Shown: one piece after another, positions 18,440-27,190 of the stretch
Layout of the letters: every line of letters starts with the position of its first letter
Position numbering within the stretch: position 1 is the first letter of the stretch
NCBI GenBank assembly: GCA_902492455.1
Contig: CABULH010000019.1
Span: 1 to 64,000 of the forward strand
Reading direction: 5' to 3'
Source of the DNA: an uncultured Oscillospiraceae bacterium
GTDB taxonomy: Bacteria; Bacillota; Clostridia; Oscillospirales; Acutalibacteraceae
Length of the DNA: 64,000 bases
Position numbers and translations under genes: made by a program
Notes under the pieces: generated by a model
Database searches by the model: none
What the model was told of the DNA's origin: nothing
Seen by the model: the letters and a program-made list of their open reading frames with translations, nothing else

Positions 18440-21262
18440 ATGAAGCAGATTGAACTGAACGGCATCTGGCAGGCGAAAATTGATCCCGAAGACTGTGGTC
18501 TGGCCGAAGGGTGGGCGGCGGCGCCGCTGACGGATACGATGGCGCTGCAGGTGCCTGGCTGTATCCAGCAGTTGGATTGTCTGGCGGAGGCGTATCCTCC
18601 GCAAAAGGATATGCGAAACGACTATCTGGGGACCTTTTTCCTGGAAAAAAAGGTGGTGCTGCCGCAGCTGGCGGAGAGGGAACGATGCCGGCTGGTGCTG
18701 GGCGGCGTGCTTCCCTGCGGAGATATTTGGGTGAACGGCCGGTATGTGGCGCGGCATTTTTACTGTGTGTGCGCCGCGCGGGTGGATATCACCGCGTATG
18801 TGCAGCCGGGCGAAGAAAATCGCATCACGGTGGCGGTGACGGAAAACCATGCCGGGCTGAGCACCGGCATGCGTTTCGCCGGAAGAAGCTGGTCCGGTAT
18901 TTACAGCCGCGCCTGCATCGAAATCGGTGCGGCTGTGTATATGGAGGACGTCTATATTTCCAACCCGGAACAGGATCGCGCTGTTATTCGAGGGGTGTTG
19001 GTAAACGACGGCTGCCAGCCATTCGAGGGAAGGGTTTCAGCGGAAATCGACGGCAGGCAGGCGGAAAAGGCCGCCGCTGTCCCGGCTTATTCCAGAGCGG
19101 AACTGGCGTGGGAGATCGATGTGAAGGGGCTGGAACGATGGGCCCCCCGGCATCCCCGGCTCCATGAGCTCTCTCTGGCGATTTTCCAGGATGACGAAGA
19201 GCTTGACCGAACCGTTGTCTCCGTGGGACTGCGCCGGCTTACCGCCGAAGGGCGCAACGTCTGTCTGGATGGCAGGCCGGTTTATCTCGCCGGTTGCGGC
19301 GCGGAATATTACTCGCCTTCCATTTCACCGCTGGTAGATGAAAAGCTTATCCGACGGCGTTTTCAGGCTATGCTGGATCATGGCTTCCGCTTTTATCGTT
19401 ATCACACCCACGTTCCCACGGAAGAGGAGATGGCTGTGGCGGATGAGATGGGCATGCTGCTGGATGTGGAATTCGGTCTGATCTCCAATTTCAACAAAAC
19501 CACCCCTTTTGAGGAGGGCGTGGAGATGCTGGAATGCTATGTCCGCCAGACACGGAGACATCCGTCGGTGATCCTATACTGTTTGGGCAACGAGGGTTCC
19601 CAGCTGATGGTGGACAGCCAGGCGGAATGTCAGCGCGCCCGAATCGGCTATGATGCCATCAAGCGGAATACCACCGAGCAGCTGGCCCTGATAGCCTTCG
19701 GCATGCAGGGAGAATTGCCGGAGCTGCCCAACGATTTGGAGACGCCTCATTTGTGGAGCGACAATTTCCTGTGGGGATATGATGGGCTCACCGATATCCC
19801 TTGGGAGACGGTGGAGGAAACCACCCACGGTAAACCCTGTGTCATTCATGAATATGGAAAATTCGGCGTTTGGCCGGACATTCGGGAGGAAGCTGCCTAT
19901 CCGAATAAGGGCAGCCGACCGGATTTCGGACGTCAGGCTCGTCAGGCTTTGGAAGAATTGGGCATGACCGAAATGGAAGCGCAGCTGATCCGCACTTCCC
20001 GGGAACTGAGCGGCGTGTGCAACCGGGTCATTTTGGAGGAGGCCAGGCGGCAGCCCTATGTCTGCGGATATGCACTGTGGCTCTTCTTCCGCCGGGCCGA
20101 TGCCAACGGCGGTCTTTGCGGGGACACGGGATCCTATTACGATCAGGATCCGGCCCTCTTTCGCAGGGGCTGCAACGCGGACGTGGCCCTGCTGATGGAT
20201 CGGGGCTTCCGCGGCCGCAGTTTGACCTGCGGGTTGGCGGAACAGCTGGAATTAACTGTTTCCAATTACGGCGATAAGGACATTCGGGAAGCAGTGCTGG
20301 AGTGGCGGTTGGAAGCCGGAGAAGAGCTGATAGACGCCGGTGTGCTGAAGAGCATCCACCGGAACCAGGGAACAACGGATACAGTGGGCCGTATCTGCCT
20401 GCAGGTGCCGCGGGCACAGGACGGTCAAAAACTGCTGCTGTCGGTGGTACTGCGGGATCAAACGGGAATTCTGTCCGAAAATGCCTGGGACTTCTGGGCG
20501 TTTGATCCCACGCCGGATCAGGAGATCCGGGCGTACCTGCACGTGGAGGATCTCACCGCCAGAAGGGCGATTCAGCAGGCTCTGCCGAAAGCCCGGATTC
20601 TGTCCTCGGTGGATTCTGTTATCCGCGGCTGCCGCAGCTGGCGGGGTTCTGCGGAAGCGCAGACCGCCATCCAGGACGGCAAAACGGTGGTGATTGCCGA
20701 CCGTTTCGACGATACGGTGAAACGCTGCTTTGAAAACGGCGTGCGGGTATTGCTGCTGGACAGCGGTAGTCTACCGGAAGAATGGCTGACTCCCCCGCTT
20801 TGTGATGATCTGGGCGAGAGGGATACCTCCCGTTTCTACAGCAGCTTCCGGGCGGGATGGGACAAGGGCAATCTGCTCACCTTCATTCAGACGGATCCGC
20901 TGCTGGAGGGCTTCCCTCATGGAGACTTCTGCGATCTGCAGTTTTATGAACTGGTTCAGGGCGCCCGGCCGCTTTGTCCGGCGGCGTTGGAAAAAGAATT
21001 TGCGGCGCATCCTGTCAGGGTGATCGGCGGGGTGACGAAAATCCAGTCTGCCGCCAAGGCAGACACTCTTGTGCAGGACCCCAATGCCATCAAGGAGCTG
21101 CTGGCTTTGCAGCGGCGGAGCTTTTTTGCGCGGGAACAGGGTTATCTGATGAATATACGGGAAAACGGCAATCAACTGGCGGTTTGTACCCTGAGGCTGA
21201 CGGATAATCTTGCGGGTATAAGCGCGATGAAAACAATTGTTAAAAATTTGCAGAGATCTTAG
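18440..21262 (+). CDS. glycoside hydrolase family 2-like enzyme
   Basis: 940 aa. ATG at 18440 behind AGGAACAGG. Residues 1-165 form the sugar-binding jelly roll (LGGVLPCGDIWVNGRYV), about 165-265 the immunoglobulin-like domain, and about 275-500 the TIM barrel. YCLGNEG places the acid/base at E385, and VIHEYGKFG the probable nucleophile at E471. A ~400-residue C-terminal extension contains a Rossmann-like region (about 690-800). No signal peptide. GH2 covers beta-galactosidase, beta-glucuronidase, beta-mannosidase and others; the sugar specificity cannot be told here. Confidence 0.85.
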   Translation: MKQIELNGIWQAKIDPEDCGLAEGWAAAPLTDTMALQVPGCIQQLDCLAEAYPPQKDMRNDYLGTFFLEKKVVLPQLAERERCRLVLGGVLPCGDIWVNGRYVARHFYCVCAARVDITAYVQPGEENRITVAVTENHAGLSTGMRFAGRSWSGIYSRACIEIGAAVYMEDVYISNPEQDRAVIRGVLVNDGCQPFEGRVSAEIDGRQAEKAAAVPAYSRAELAWEIDVKGLERWAPRHPRLHELSLAIFQDDEELDRTVVSVGLRRLTAEGRNVCLDGRPVYLAGCGAEYYSPSISPLVDEKLIRRRFQAMLDHGFRFYRYHTHVPTEEEMAVADEMGMLLDVEFGLISNFNKTTPFEEGVEMLECYVRQTRRHPSVILYCLGNEGSQLMVDSQAECQRARIGYDAIKRNTTEQLALIAFGMQGELPELPNDLETPHLWSDNFLWGYDGLTDIPWETVEETTHGKPCVIHEYGKFGVWPDIREEAAYPNKGSRPDFGRQARQALEELGMTEMEAQLIRTSRELSGVCNRVILEEARRQPYVCGYALWLFFRRADANGGLCGDTGSYYDQDPALFRRGCNADVALLMDRGFRGRSLTCGLAEQLELTVSNYGDKDIREAVLEWRLEAGEELIDAGVLKSIHRNQGTTDTVGRICLQVPRAQDGQKLLLSVVLRDQTGILSENAWDFWAFDPTPDQEIRAYLHVEDLTARRAIQQALPKARILSSVDSVIRGCRSWRGSAEAQTAIQDGKTVVIADRFDDTVKRCFENGVRVLLLDSGSLPEEWLTPPLCDDLGERDTSRFYSSFRAGWDKGNLLTFIQTDPLLEGFPHGDFCDLQFYELVQGARPLCPAALEKEFAAHPVRVIGGVTKIQSAAKADTLVQDPNAIKELLALQRRSFFAREQGYLMNIRENGNQLAVCTLRLTDNLAGISAMKTIVKNLQRS

Positions 21263-21273
21263 GAGGGAAGGCA

Positions 21274-23556
21274 TTGCCATACACAGAAGAAGATCGTCTA
21301 TGGTATGAGCAACCGGCGTCCAACTGGAATGAGGCGCTGCCGCTAGGAAACGGCCGCCTGGGAGCTATGCTGTACGGCGGTGCCCATCGGGAAACCATCA
21401 GCTTGAACGAGGATACCCTTTGGAGCGGTTATCCCCGCACCTCCCAGCGGGAGGGCATGCCCGCCTGTTTTCAGCGTATCCGGAAATTGGTGATGCAGGG
21501 GGAGATGAAGCAGGCCCAGACTTTGGCCGAAGAGGAATTCGGCGATTTTCTGGTTCAGATGTATCTCCCCTTTGGGGATATCACCATCGATATGAATCAT
21601 CAGGGAGAAGTTGCGGGATATCGAAGGGAACTGCAATTGGACAGAGCCAGGCATATCGTGACTTATCGCTGTGGTGATGTGGGCTATACCAGAACGGCTT
21701 TTATCGCGGAGGATCCATCCGTTCTGGTCGTGGAGATGACCGCCGACCGGCCGGGTGTTCTGGATTTTTCCATTGGTATGGAGGGTAAGCTGCGCTGCCG
21801 GCGGCAGATCAAAAAGGATGAGATTCAGATAGAGGGAAACTGTCCGGTATGCACCGCCCCTTTCGGTCAGACCCATGCCAAAGAAGAGCGGAAGTTCTAC
21901 AGTGACCGGCCGGAGGAACAGGGCGTCGGCTACCGGGGCATCCTGCATCTGGAAGCAGAGGAGGGAAGCATTCATCCCGAAGGAGAGCGTCTTCAGGTAC
22001 GCGGCGCTTCACGGGTGCGGATTTTATTGTCCATCTGTACCAGCTTCAATGGCTATAACCGGCATCCAGTGCTGGAAGGCCGGGAATACCGGCAGCGCTG
22101 CCGGCAGCAGATTCAAGCGGCTGTGGAAATGAACCCGGACAGGCTGGCAGAGGAGAGCGAGGCGGCTCATCGGAAGTATTACGACCGTGTTCGGCTGCGG
22201 CTGGACGGCGGCCGGGACGAATTGCCCACCGATCGCCGCCTGGAAGCACTGCAGCAGGGAGAGAAGGATAACGGGTTATACGTCCTGCTGTTCAACTATG
22301 GACGCTATTTGATGATCGCCGGTTCCCGCCCCGGGACGCAGCCGATGAATCTGCAGGGCATCTGGAATAAGGAAACCATTCCGCCCTGGTCCTCCAATTA
22401 TACCCTGAACATCAATACGGAGATGAATTATTGGCCCGCGCTGTCCTGCCATCTGGAGGAGTGCCTGGAACCTCTGCTGCGGATGACAAGGGAATTATGT
22501 GAAAACGGCAAGCAGATCGCTCGGCAGTATTACGACATGGGCGGTTCGGTTGTCCATCATGCCACGGATTTGTGGCGGCTTGCCCATCCCTCCACCAATC
22601 TGCTTCCCGGCAGCTGCCAATGGGGTTTTTGGAATTTTTCCGGCGGCTGGCTATGCCGTCATTTGATCCAGTATTATCGTTATACAGGTGACAGGAAGTT
22701 TCTGAAACAGGAGGCGCTGCCGGTTCTGCGGGAGTTCGCCCGGTTTTACAGCGAATATCTGGTGGAGAAGGAGGGCCGATTGATTGCCTGCCCTTCCACT
22801 TCTCCGGAGAATCGCTATGCCTGGGAGGATGGCTGGACCTCTATCGATCAGACCGCTGCCATGTCCATGGCCATCATTCGGGAACTGTTCCAAAGTTATC
22901 GGGATGCCTGCATGGAGCTGGGAGAGTTTGATAATCTGTATGAAACAATTGTTAAACAAATTCCGCTGCTGAAAAGGGATTCTATCGGATCCGACGGGCG
23001 GTTGGTAGAATGGTATGCTGAGCATCGGGACATAGAAAAGCAGCATCGGCATCTCTCCCACCTGTATCCTCTGTATCCCGGCGATGAGATCGCGTTGGAT
23101 ACGGCGCCGGAGTGGGCCGAGGCCTGCCGCCGGGTGCTGGAAAAGCGCGGAGATGAAGGTACCGGCTGGAGCCTGGCCTGGAAGATCAACTGCTGGGCGC
23201 GGCTGGGAGAGGGCGACCATGCGCTGCTGATGCTGAAAAAGCAGCTGCGGCCGGTGGACAGCGAGAATCGTGGGGCGTTGGGCGGAAGCTATCCCAATCT
23301 CTTGTGCGCTCATCCGCCTTTCCAGATTGACGGAAATTTCGGTGCCTGTTCCGGGGTGGTGGAGATGCTGCTGCAATGCCGTGAAGATAAGATTCATCTT
23401 CTTCCAGCGCTGCCTGCCGAATGGCCGGCGGGAGAGGTGAAGGGTTTCTGTCTGCCGGGAGGCGCTACCATTGATTTCGCCTGGAAGGAGGGACGGATTA
23501 CCCGTTACGCCATCCGCAACGCCTCCCGCCTCTATACGGTGGAAGTGCATCACTAG
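21274..23556 (+). CDS. glycoside hydrolase family 95 (alpha-L-fucosidase/galactosidase family)
   Basis: 760 aa, the usual length for GH95. The start is TTG at 21274 with AGGAGGG at 21261-21267. LPLGNGRLGAMLYGG...ISLNEDTLWSGYP is the family's N-terminal signature. HHATDLW, CPSTSPEN, HRHLSHLYPLYPG, GTGWSLAWKINCWARL and QIDGNFGACSGVVEMLL mark the (alpha/alpha)6 catalytic region. GH95 inverting enzymes release alpha-1,2-L-fucose or L-galactose. No signal peptide, so it should act on imported fragments. Placed directly after the GH2 gene. Confidence 0.92.
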   Translation: MPYTEEDRLWYEQPASNWNEALPLGNGRLGAMLYGGAHRETISLNEDTLWSGYPRTSQREGMPACFQRIRKLVMQGEMKQAQTLAEEEFGDFLVQMYLPFGDITIDMNHQGEVAGYRRELQLDRARHIVTYRCGDVGYTRTAFIAEDPSVLVVEMTADRPGVLDFSIGMEGKLRCRRQIKKDEIQIEGNCPVCTAPFGQTHAKEERKFYSDRPEEQGVGYRGILHLEAEEGSIHPEGERLQVRGASRVRILLSICTSFNGYNRHPVLEGREYRQRCRQQIQAAVEMNPDRLAEESEAAHRKYYDRVRLRLDGGRDELPTDRRLEALQQGEKDNGLYVLLFNYGRYLMIAGSRPGTQPMNLQGIWNKETIPPWSSNYTLNINTEMNYWPALSCHLEECLEPLLRMTRELCENGKQIARQYYDMGGSVVHHATDLWRLAHPSTNLLPGSCQWGFWNFSGGWLCRHLIQYYRYTGDRKFLKQEALPVLREFARFYSEYLVEKEGRLIACPSTSPENRYAWEDGWTSIDQTAAMSMAIIRELFQSYRDACMELGEFDNLYETIVKQIPLLKRDSIGSDGRLVEWYAEHRDIEKQHRHLSHLYPLYPGDEIALDTAPEWAEACRRVLEKRGDEGTGWSLAWKINCWARLGEGDHALLMLKKQLRPVDSENRGALGGSYPNLLCAHPPFQIDGNFGACSGVVEMLLQCREDKIHLLPALPAEWPAGEVKGFCLPGGATIDFAWKEGRITRYAIRNASRLYTVEVHH

Positions 23557-23584
23557 GCGTCAATTGAAAGGGGAGTGAACGGTT

Positions 23585-24520
23585 ATGCTGCCGGACATCT
23601 TCAAAAAAAACTGCCGGATCTGTTTCTTTGGCGACAGTATCACGGCGGCGGGACTATGGATACGGGAATTCACCGATTATCTGTTGACTTATCACCGTGA
23701 TAAGCGGATTCTGCCCTTCAACTGCGGCGTACCGGGGGATTCGGCCAGCAACGCCGTGCGGCGGCTGCATGTGGATTGCCTGCAGTATTTTCCCCAGTAT
23801 GTGGTGATCATGTTTGGTATGAACGATATCGGCCGGGCCCTGTATAGCAGCGAAAATCCCGATGAAAGAACGGGAAAGCTGCGGCGGGAACGGCTGGATC
23901 TTTTCCGGGAGAGTCTTCGCCGCATCCTGGACGGCGTGCGGGAAGTGGGAGCGGAAGCGATCTTATGCACGCCCACCCCTTATGACAATTGGTCGGAAAA
24001 AGAGGAGCCCAATCTGATCTGCAGCAATCAGGGCCTGGAGGAATGCCGCCGGATCGTGTATGCTCTCGGGGATGAGGATGGCGTGCCGGTGGTGGATTTT
24101 TTTACCGCTTTTATGAGTTATCGTGAAAAGCACCCGGAAATTGATTTGATTCAAGACGACCGGGTGCACCCCAATACAGCCGGGCACCAGCTGATGACCC
24201 GGGTGTTCCTGCGGGAACTGGGCTGTCTGCCGCATGGGGAAGAAGAGCTGAACTTGATTTTACATCCGGCCAATGCCGAGCGGTTTCGCACGGAACAGCT
24301 GCTGCGGGACATTTCCTTTTTGGAATGGTGCCTGTTTTATGACGTGCAGGGAAGTTGGGAAGAGGGGCACACTCAGCAGCAGGAACGGATCCAAAAAGCG
24401 CTGAATTGGAGAAACGCCTACGCCGATCACGCGGTGGAGGTATTCCTTCAGCATAAGACGGAGCAGGATGAACGGAGAGAGCGGCTGCTGTGCCAGACCT
24501 TATCCATGTATAAGTCATGA
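23585..24520 (+). CDS. SGNH/GDSL-family hydrolase, likely carbohydrate esterase
   Basis: 311 aa; ATG with GAAAGGGGAG upstream. FFGDSIT is block I with the nucleophile Ser. GVPGDSASNAVRRL, IMFGMNDIG (Asn block) and DRVHPNTAGHQLM (Asp-x-x-His) complete the SGNH set. No signal peptide. In glycan clusters these enzymes often remove acetyl groups; that fits the two deacetylases in the same operon but is inferred. Confidence 0.88.
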   Translation: MLPDIFKKNCRICFFGDSITAAGLWIREFTDYLLTYHRDKRILPFNCGVPGDSASNAVRRLHVDCLQYFPQYVVIMFGMNDIGRALYSSENPDERTGKLRRERLDLFRESLRRILDGVREVGAEAILCTPTPYDNWSEKEEPNLICSNQGLEECRRIVYALGDEDGVPVVDFFTAFMSYREKHPEIDLIQDDRVHPNTAGHQLMTRVFLRELGCLPHGEEELNLILHPANAERFRTEQLLRDISFLEWCLFYDVQGSWEEGHTQQQERIQKALNWRNAYADHAVEVFLQHKTEQDERRERLLCQTLSMYKS

Positions 24521-24570
24521 TAAGAATGGACGCTGGTCGGTAACAACAGCGAAAAGGAGGGGCAATACAA

Positions 24571-25428
24571 GTGTTGCAATGTATCAATATGCGTTTCCCC
24601 GGCGGCCTAGGGAAAGCGGTCACTCTCAGCTGCGACGACGGACGGGTGGAGGATGCCCGGCTGCTGTCCCTGATGCGGGATTATGGAATCAGGGGGACCT
24701 TTAACCTGAATCCCGGTATGTTCCGCACAGAGGAAAATGCCGCTGAGCTGCAGGGGCGAATGTCGCAGGAGGAATGCTTGGCGTTATACGGCGATTATCC
24801 GGAAATGGAGATTGCCTGCCATGGTTCCACCCACCCTTTTCTGGTGAACCTGCCCCTGTCGACAGCCACAGCGGAAACGGTGGAAAACCGGAAACTGCTG
24901 GAGGAGATGTTCGGCCGGATTGTCCGCGGCATGGCGTATCCCTATGGCAGCAATACCGAAGCCGTGCGGAACATCATGCGGATGTGCGGCATTGCCTACG
25001 GACGAACAATCCACAAAACCCTTTCTTTCTCTCTGCCGGACGACTGGCTGAAATGGGATCCCACCTGTTCCTTTTGCTCCGCAGATACCATTGATGCGGG
25101 GGAACGATTCGCACAGTATCAGCCGGAGCGGGCTCCCGCCCTGTTCGCCATATGGGGACACAGCTCCGATATGACCTGCTTTACCGGTGGATGGGTGAAG
25201 CTGGAGGCCTGCTTCCGGCATATTGGTCGGCGGGAAGATACCTGGTACGCCACCAATATAGAGGTCTGCGATTATGCTGCGGCCTTTGAACGGCTGCAGT
25301 ATTCCGCAGACGGCGGCCGGGTTTTCAATCCCAATGGCCTATCGATCTGGTGCAGCTATAAACATCGCTGGTATGATGAGACGCGGATCCTGGAGATTCC
25401 GCCTATGACCTGCAGGGAATTGGTCTGA
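24571..25428 (+). CDS. polysaccharide deacetylase (NodB-like), second copy in operon
   Basis: 285 aa. GTG start at 24571 with AAGGAGGGG at 24554-24562. TLSCDDGRVEDARL gives the Asp-Asp pair, TFNLNPG the next strand, and EIACHGSTHPFLV the HxxxH zinc site of carbohydrate esterase family 4. The ~80 residues after the barrel (about 205-285) are extra relative to the 239-aa deacetylase upstream. Cytoplasmic. Last gene before a terminator 10 bp downstream. Confidence 0.85.
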   Translation: MLQCINMRFPGGLGKAVTLSCDDGRVEDARLLSLMRDYGIRGTFNLNPGMFRTEENAAELQGRMSQEECLALYGDYPEMEIACHGSTHPFLVNLPLSTATAETVENRKLLEEMFGRIVRGMAYPYGSNTEAVRNIMRMCGIAYGRTIHKTLSFSLPDDWLKWDPTCSFCSADTIDAGERFAQYQPERAPALFAIWGHSSDMTCFTGGWVKLEACFRHIGRREDTWYATNIEVCDYAAAFERLQYSADGGRVFNPNGLSIWCSYKHRWYDETRILEIPPMTCRELV

Positions 25429-25437
25429 ACGCTTTAG

Positions 25438-25469
25438 AAAAAAAGGACGGCTGACCGGCCGTCTTTTTT
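25438..25469 (+). terminator. terminator of the 11-gene operon
   Basis: GACGGC at 25446-25451 and GCCGTC at 25458-25463 form a 6-bp stem with a TGACCG loop. TTTTTT follows and an A-run precedes it, so it could work in both directions. Confidence 0.8.
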
Positions 25470-25500
25470 GTGCTCATGAGACTCAGCTGTGGGGAGAAGA

Positions 25501-25543
25501 AACAAGAAGCCGGGAAGACCATTGGTCTTCCCGGCTTCTTGTT
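25501..25543. terminator. 20-bp perfect hairpin between convergent genes
   Basis: A perfect 20-bp inverted repeat (25501-25520 with 25524-25543) has a 3-nt ATT loop. On the minus strand TTGTTTCTTC follows. It probably terminates the solute-binding protein gene that ends at 25570. Confidence 0.75.
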
Positions 25544-25569
25544 TATGAGATGGAACGATTGCCTATGCG

Positions 25570-27018
25570 TTAGAAAACATACTGCTCATTGTATTCATCC
25601 ACCAGCAGCTGCAGGGCGGCGGATACAGAAGCAATAGAAGATGCTGGTGGCAGTTCCCACAGAGCTTTGTAGAGATCATTCTCCGTCACACGGGTGCTCA
25701 GATTGTTGATATAGTTGCGGGCGGCGGTGATTTTGCTGCCGGTGACAAAATCGATTACCTTCTGATTGTACTCTGCGCTGTAATATTCATTCTCGGCTAT
25801 TTCTTCTTTTTCCTTCTCAACGCGGCTGGCAACCTGCTCCAAATAGGCCTTGCTTTCCGGCGTTAGGCCCTGGAGGCCAGTGTAATCGAATTCATAGCCG
25901 CTGGTCATCTTCATTTCGCAGACAACGCCGGCTTCCAGGATATAATCCATCAGGGCCACGGAAAGCGCGGCGTCCGCACCCTTGGGAACGGCAAACTGGA
26001 AGAAGTTCTGGCTGGTGAAGTATTCGGAATCGCCCTCTTTCCAGACAGGAACCGGAACAACCTCAATGTAGTTGTTGAACTTGTTATAAGCGTTCATGCC
26101 CTGGCGGGAGGAACCGCTGATTTCATAGATATCGAAGGTGTTGATGGCCATGATCAGTTCTTGGTTTTCCACCTTAGCGCCGACGGACTGGTTGGCGGAC
26201 ATAATAGCGCCGTAGCTGTACAGCTCATTGAGCATCTGAGCGTTGGCACGATTGCGCTCGGTATCCAGGGTGACGGAAACGGAACCGTCGGTGTTTTCGG
26301 TCAGCGCAGTCATGAAGATTTTGGCCCACTGATGCTTGCACAGCGCGGCCGTATCCAGCGTACCGTCGCCGTCCATATCAAGGGTAACATCCTTGCAGAC
26401 CTGAGTGAAATTGGCCCAGTTCCAGGCGCCTTCTTCAAAATAGGAACGGGGGGTTTTGATATCGTTTTCCTCGAAGAAGTCGCGGTTATAGCCGATCATG
26501 GCATATTCGTTCCAAGGAAGAGAAACGGCGTAGTAGCCGCCTTTGTATGTATTGATATCCAGAACGTCCTTGCCGTATTTGGTGCTGATCTGCTCATAAT
26601 AAGGAGTGAGATCCTGCACCAGGCCCAAAGCGGCGATATTCGGATATTGTCCGTAGCCGAAATACAGATCCGGAGATTCACCGGCGGAGATAGCCGAGGC
26701 CAGGACGGTGGTATCCCGGGTGTTCAGCTGCGACCAGGTACAGTTATTGATCTGACAAAATTCATCCAGTGCTTGGTGGATCAGCGAACGATAATAATAG
26801 GAATCGGAGGTTTGAGGCTCGCCCTCCGCAAAGGTCAGATCCATGAAGCTGGTAACCACCAGTTCCTTGCCCGCCCATTCGGAATTGTTTGTGCCGGACT
26901 GTGTGGTACCGGAGGGATTGGTTTTGCTGTCCGTGTCGCCTGCACCACTGCATCCGGCCGCGGAAGCGACGAGTGCCAGTGCCAGCATACAGGCGAGAAT
27001 ACGCGCTTTTCTTTTCAT
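25570..27018 (-). CDS. ABC sugar-importer solute-binding lipoprotein, stand-alone gene
   Basis: 482 aa. The ATG at 27018 follows GGAGGAGC; an upstream in-frame codon at 27060 has no ribosome site. A type II signal peptide ends at the lipobox SAAGC (Cys23), followed by a Ser/Thr/Asn linker. The rest matches family 1 sugar-binding proteins (PDLYFGYGQYPNIAALGLVQDLTPY, MIGYNRDFFEENDIKTPRSY, FFQFAVPKGADAAL). No permease or ATPase genes are adjacent. Its promoter shares an element with the 11-gene operon, so it probably delivers that operon's substrate to permeases encoded elsewhere. Confidence 0.9.
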   Translation of the reverse strand: MKRKARILACMLALALVASAAGCSGAGDTDSKTNPSGTTQSGTNNSEWAGKELVVTSFMDLTFAEGEPQTSDSYYYRSLIHQALDEFCQINNCTWSQLNTRDTTVLASAISAGESPDLYFGYGQYPNIAALGLVQDLTPYYEQISTKYGKDVLDINTYKGGYYAVSLPWNEYAMIGYNRDFFEENDIKTPRSYFEEGAWNWANFTQVCKDVTLDMDGDGTLDTAALCKHQWAKIFMTALTENTDGSVSVTLDTERNRANAQMLNELYSYGAIMSANQSVGAKVENQELIMAINTFDIYEISGSSRQGMNAYNKFNNYIEVVPVPVWKEGDSEYFTSQNFFQFAVPKGADAALSVALMDYILEAGVVCEMKMTSGYEFDYTGLQGLTPESKAYLEQVASRVEKEKEEIAENEYYSAEYNQKVIDFVTGSKITAARNYINNLSTRVTENDLYKALWELPPASSIASVSAALQLLVDEYNEQYVF

Positions 27019-27074
27019 TCGTGCTCCTCCTAGTTCAATTATATTTTGCATATAGCACAATAACCACTGTATTT

Positions 27075-27140
27075 ATAGTAACATTTGTGTGATGGTAGGA
27101 CAATGTAAATATCCTTACTTTTTATCAGTATCATGACTTT
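27075..27140 (-). promoter_or_regulatory. promoter with shared upstream element, solute-binding protein gene
   Basis: Read on the minus strand: -10 TACTAT at 27080-27075 and -35 TTGTCC at 27103-27098 with a 17-nt spacer. Then, 4 bp further up, GTAAGGATATT at 27118-27108, CTGATAAAAA before that, and AAAGTCAT at 27140-27133. The spacing of all parts equals that at the 28219 gene. Confidence 0.75.
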
Positions 27141-27149
27141 ACTGCAAAA

Positions 27150-27190
27150 CAAAAGCCCGCCTGTTAAGGTGAGCCTTCGTTTATTACGAA
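27150..27190 (-). terminator. putative terminator after the URO-D-family gene
   Basis: On the minus strand AAGGCTCACCT and AGGCGGGCTT form an imperfect stem around TTAAC, followed by TTGTTTTGC. It begins just past the stop at 27191. Weak pairing makes this tentative. Confidence 0.45.

Noticed and set aside
27031..27055. TATAAT-like sequence close to the 27018 start as an alternative promoter
   Set aside because: No acceptable -35 at the right distance; the TTGTCC/TACTAT promoter shares conserved spacing with two others.
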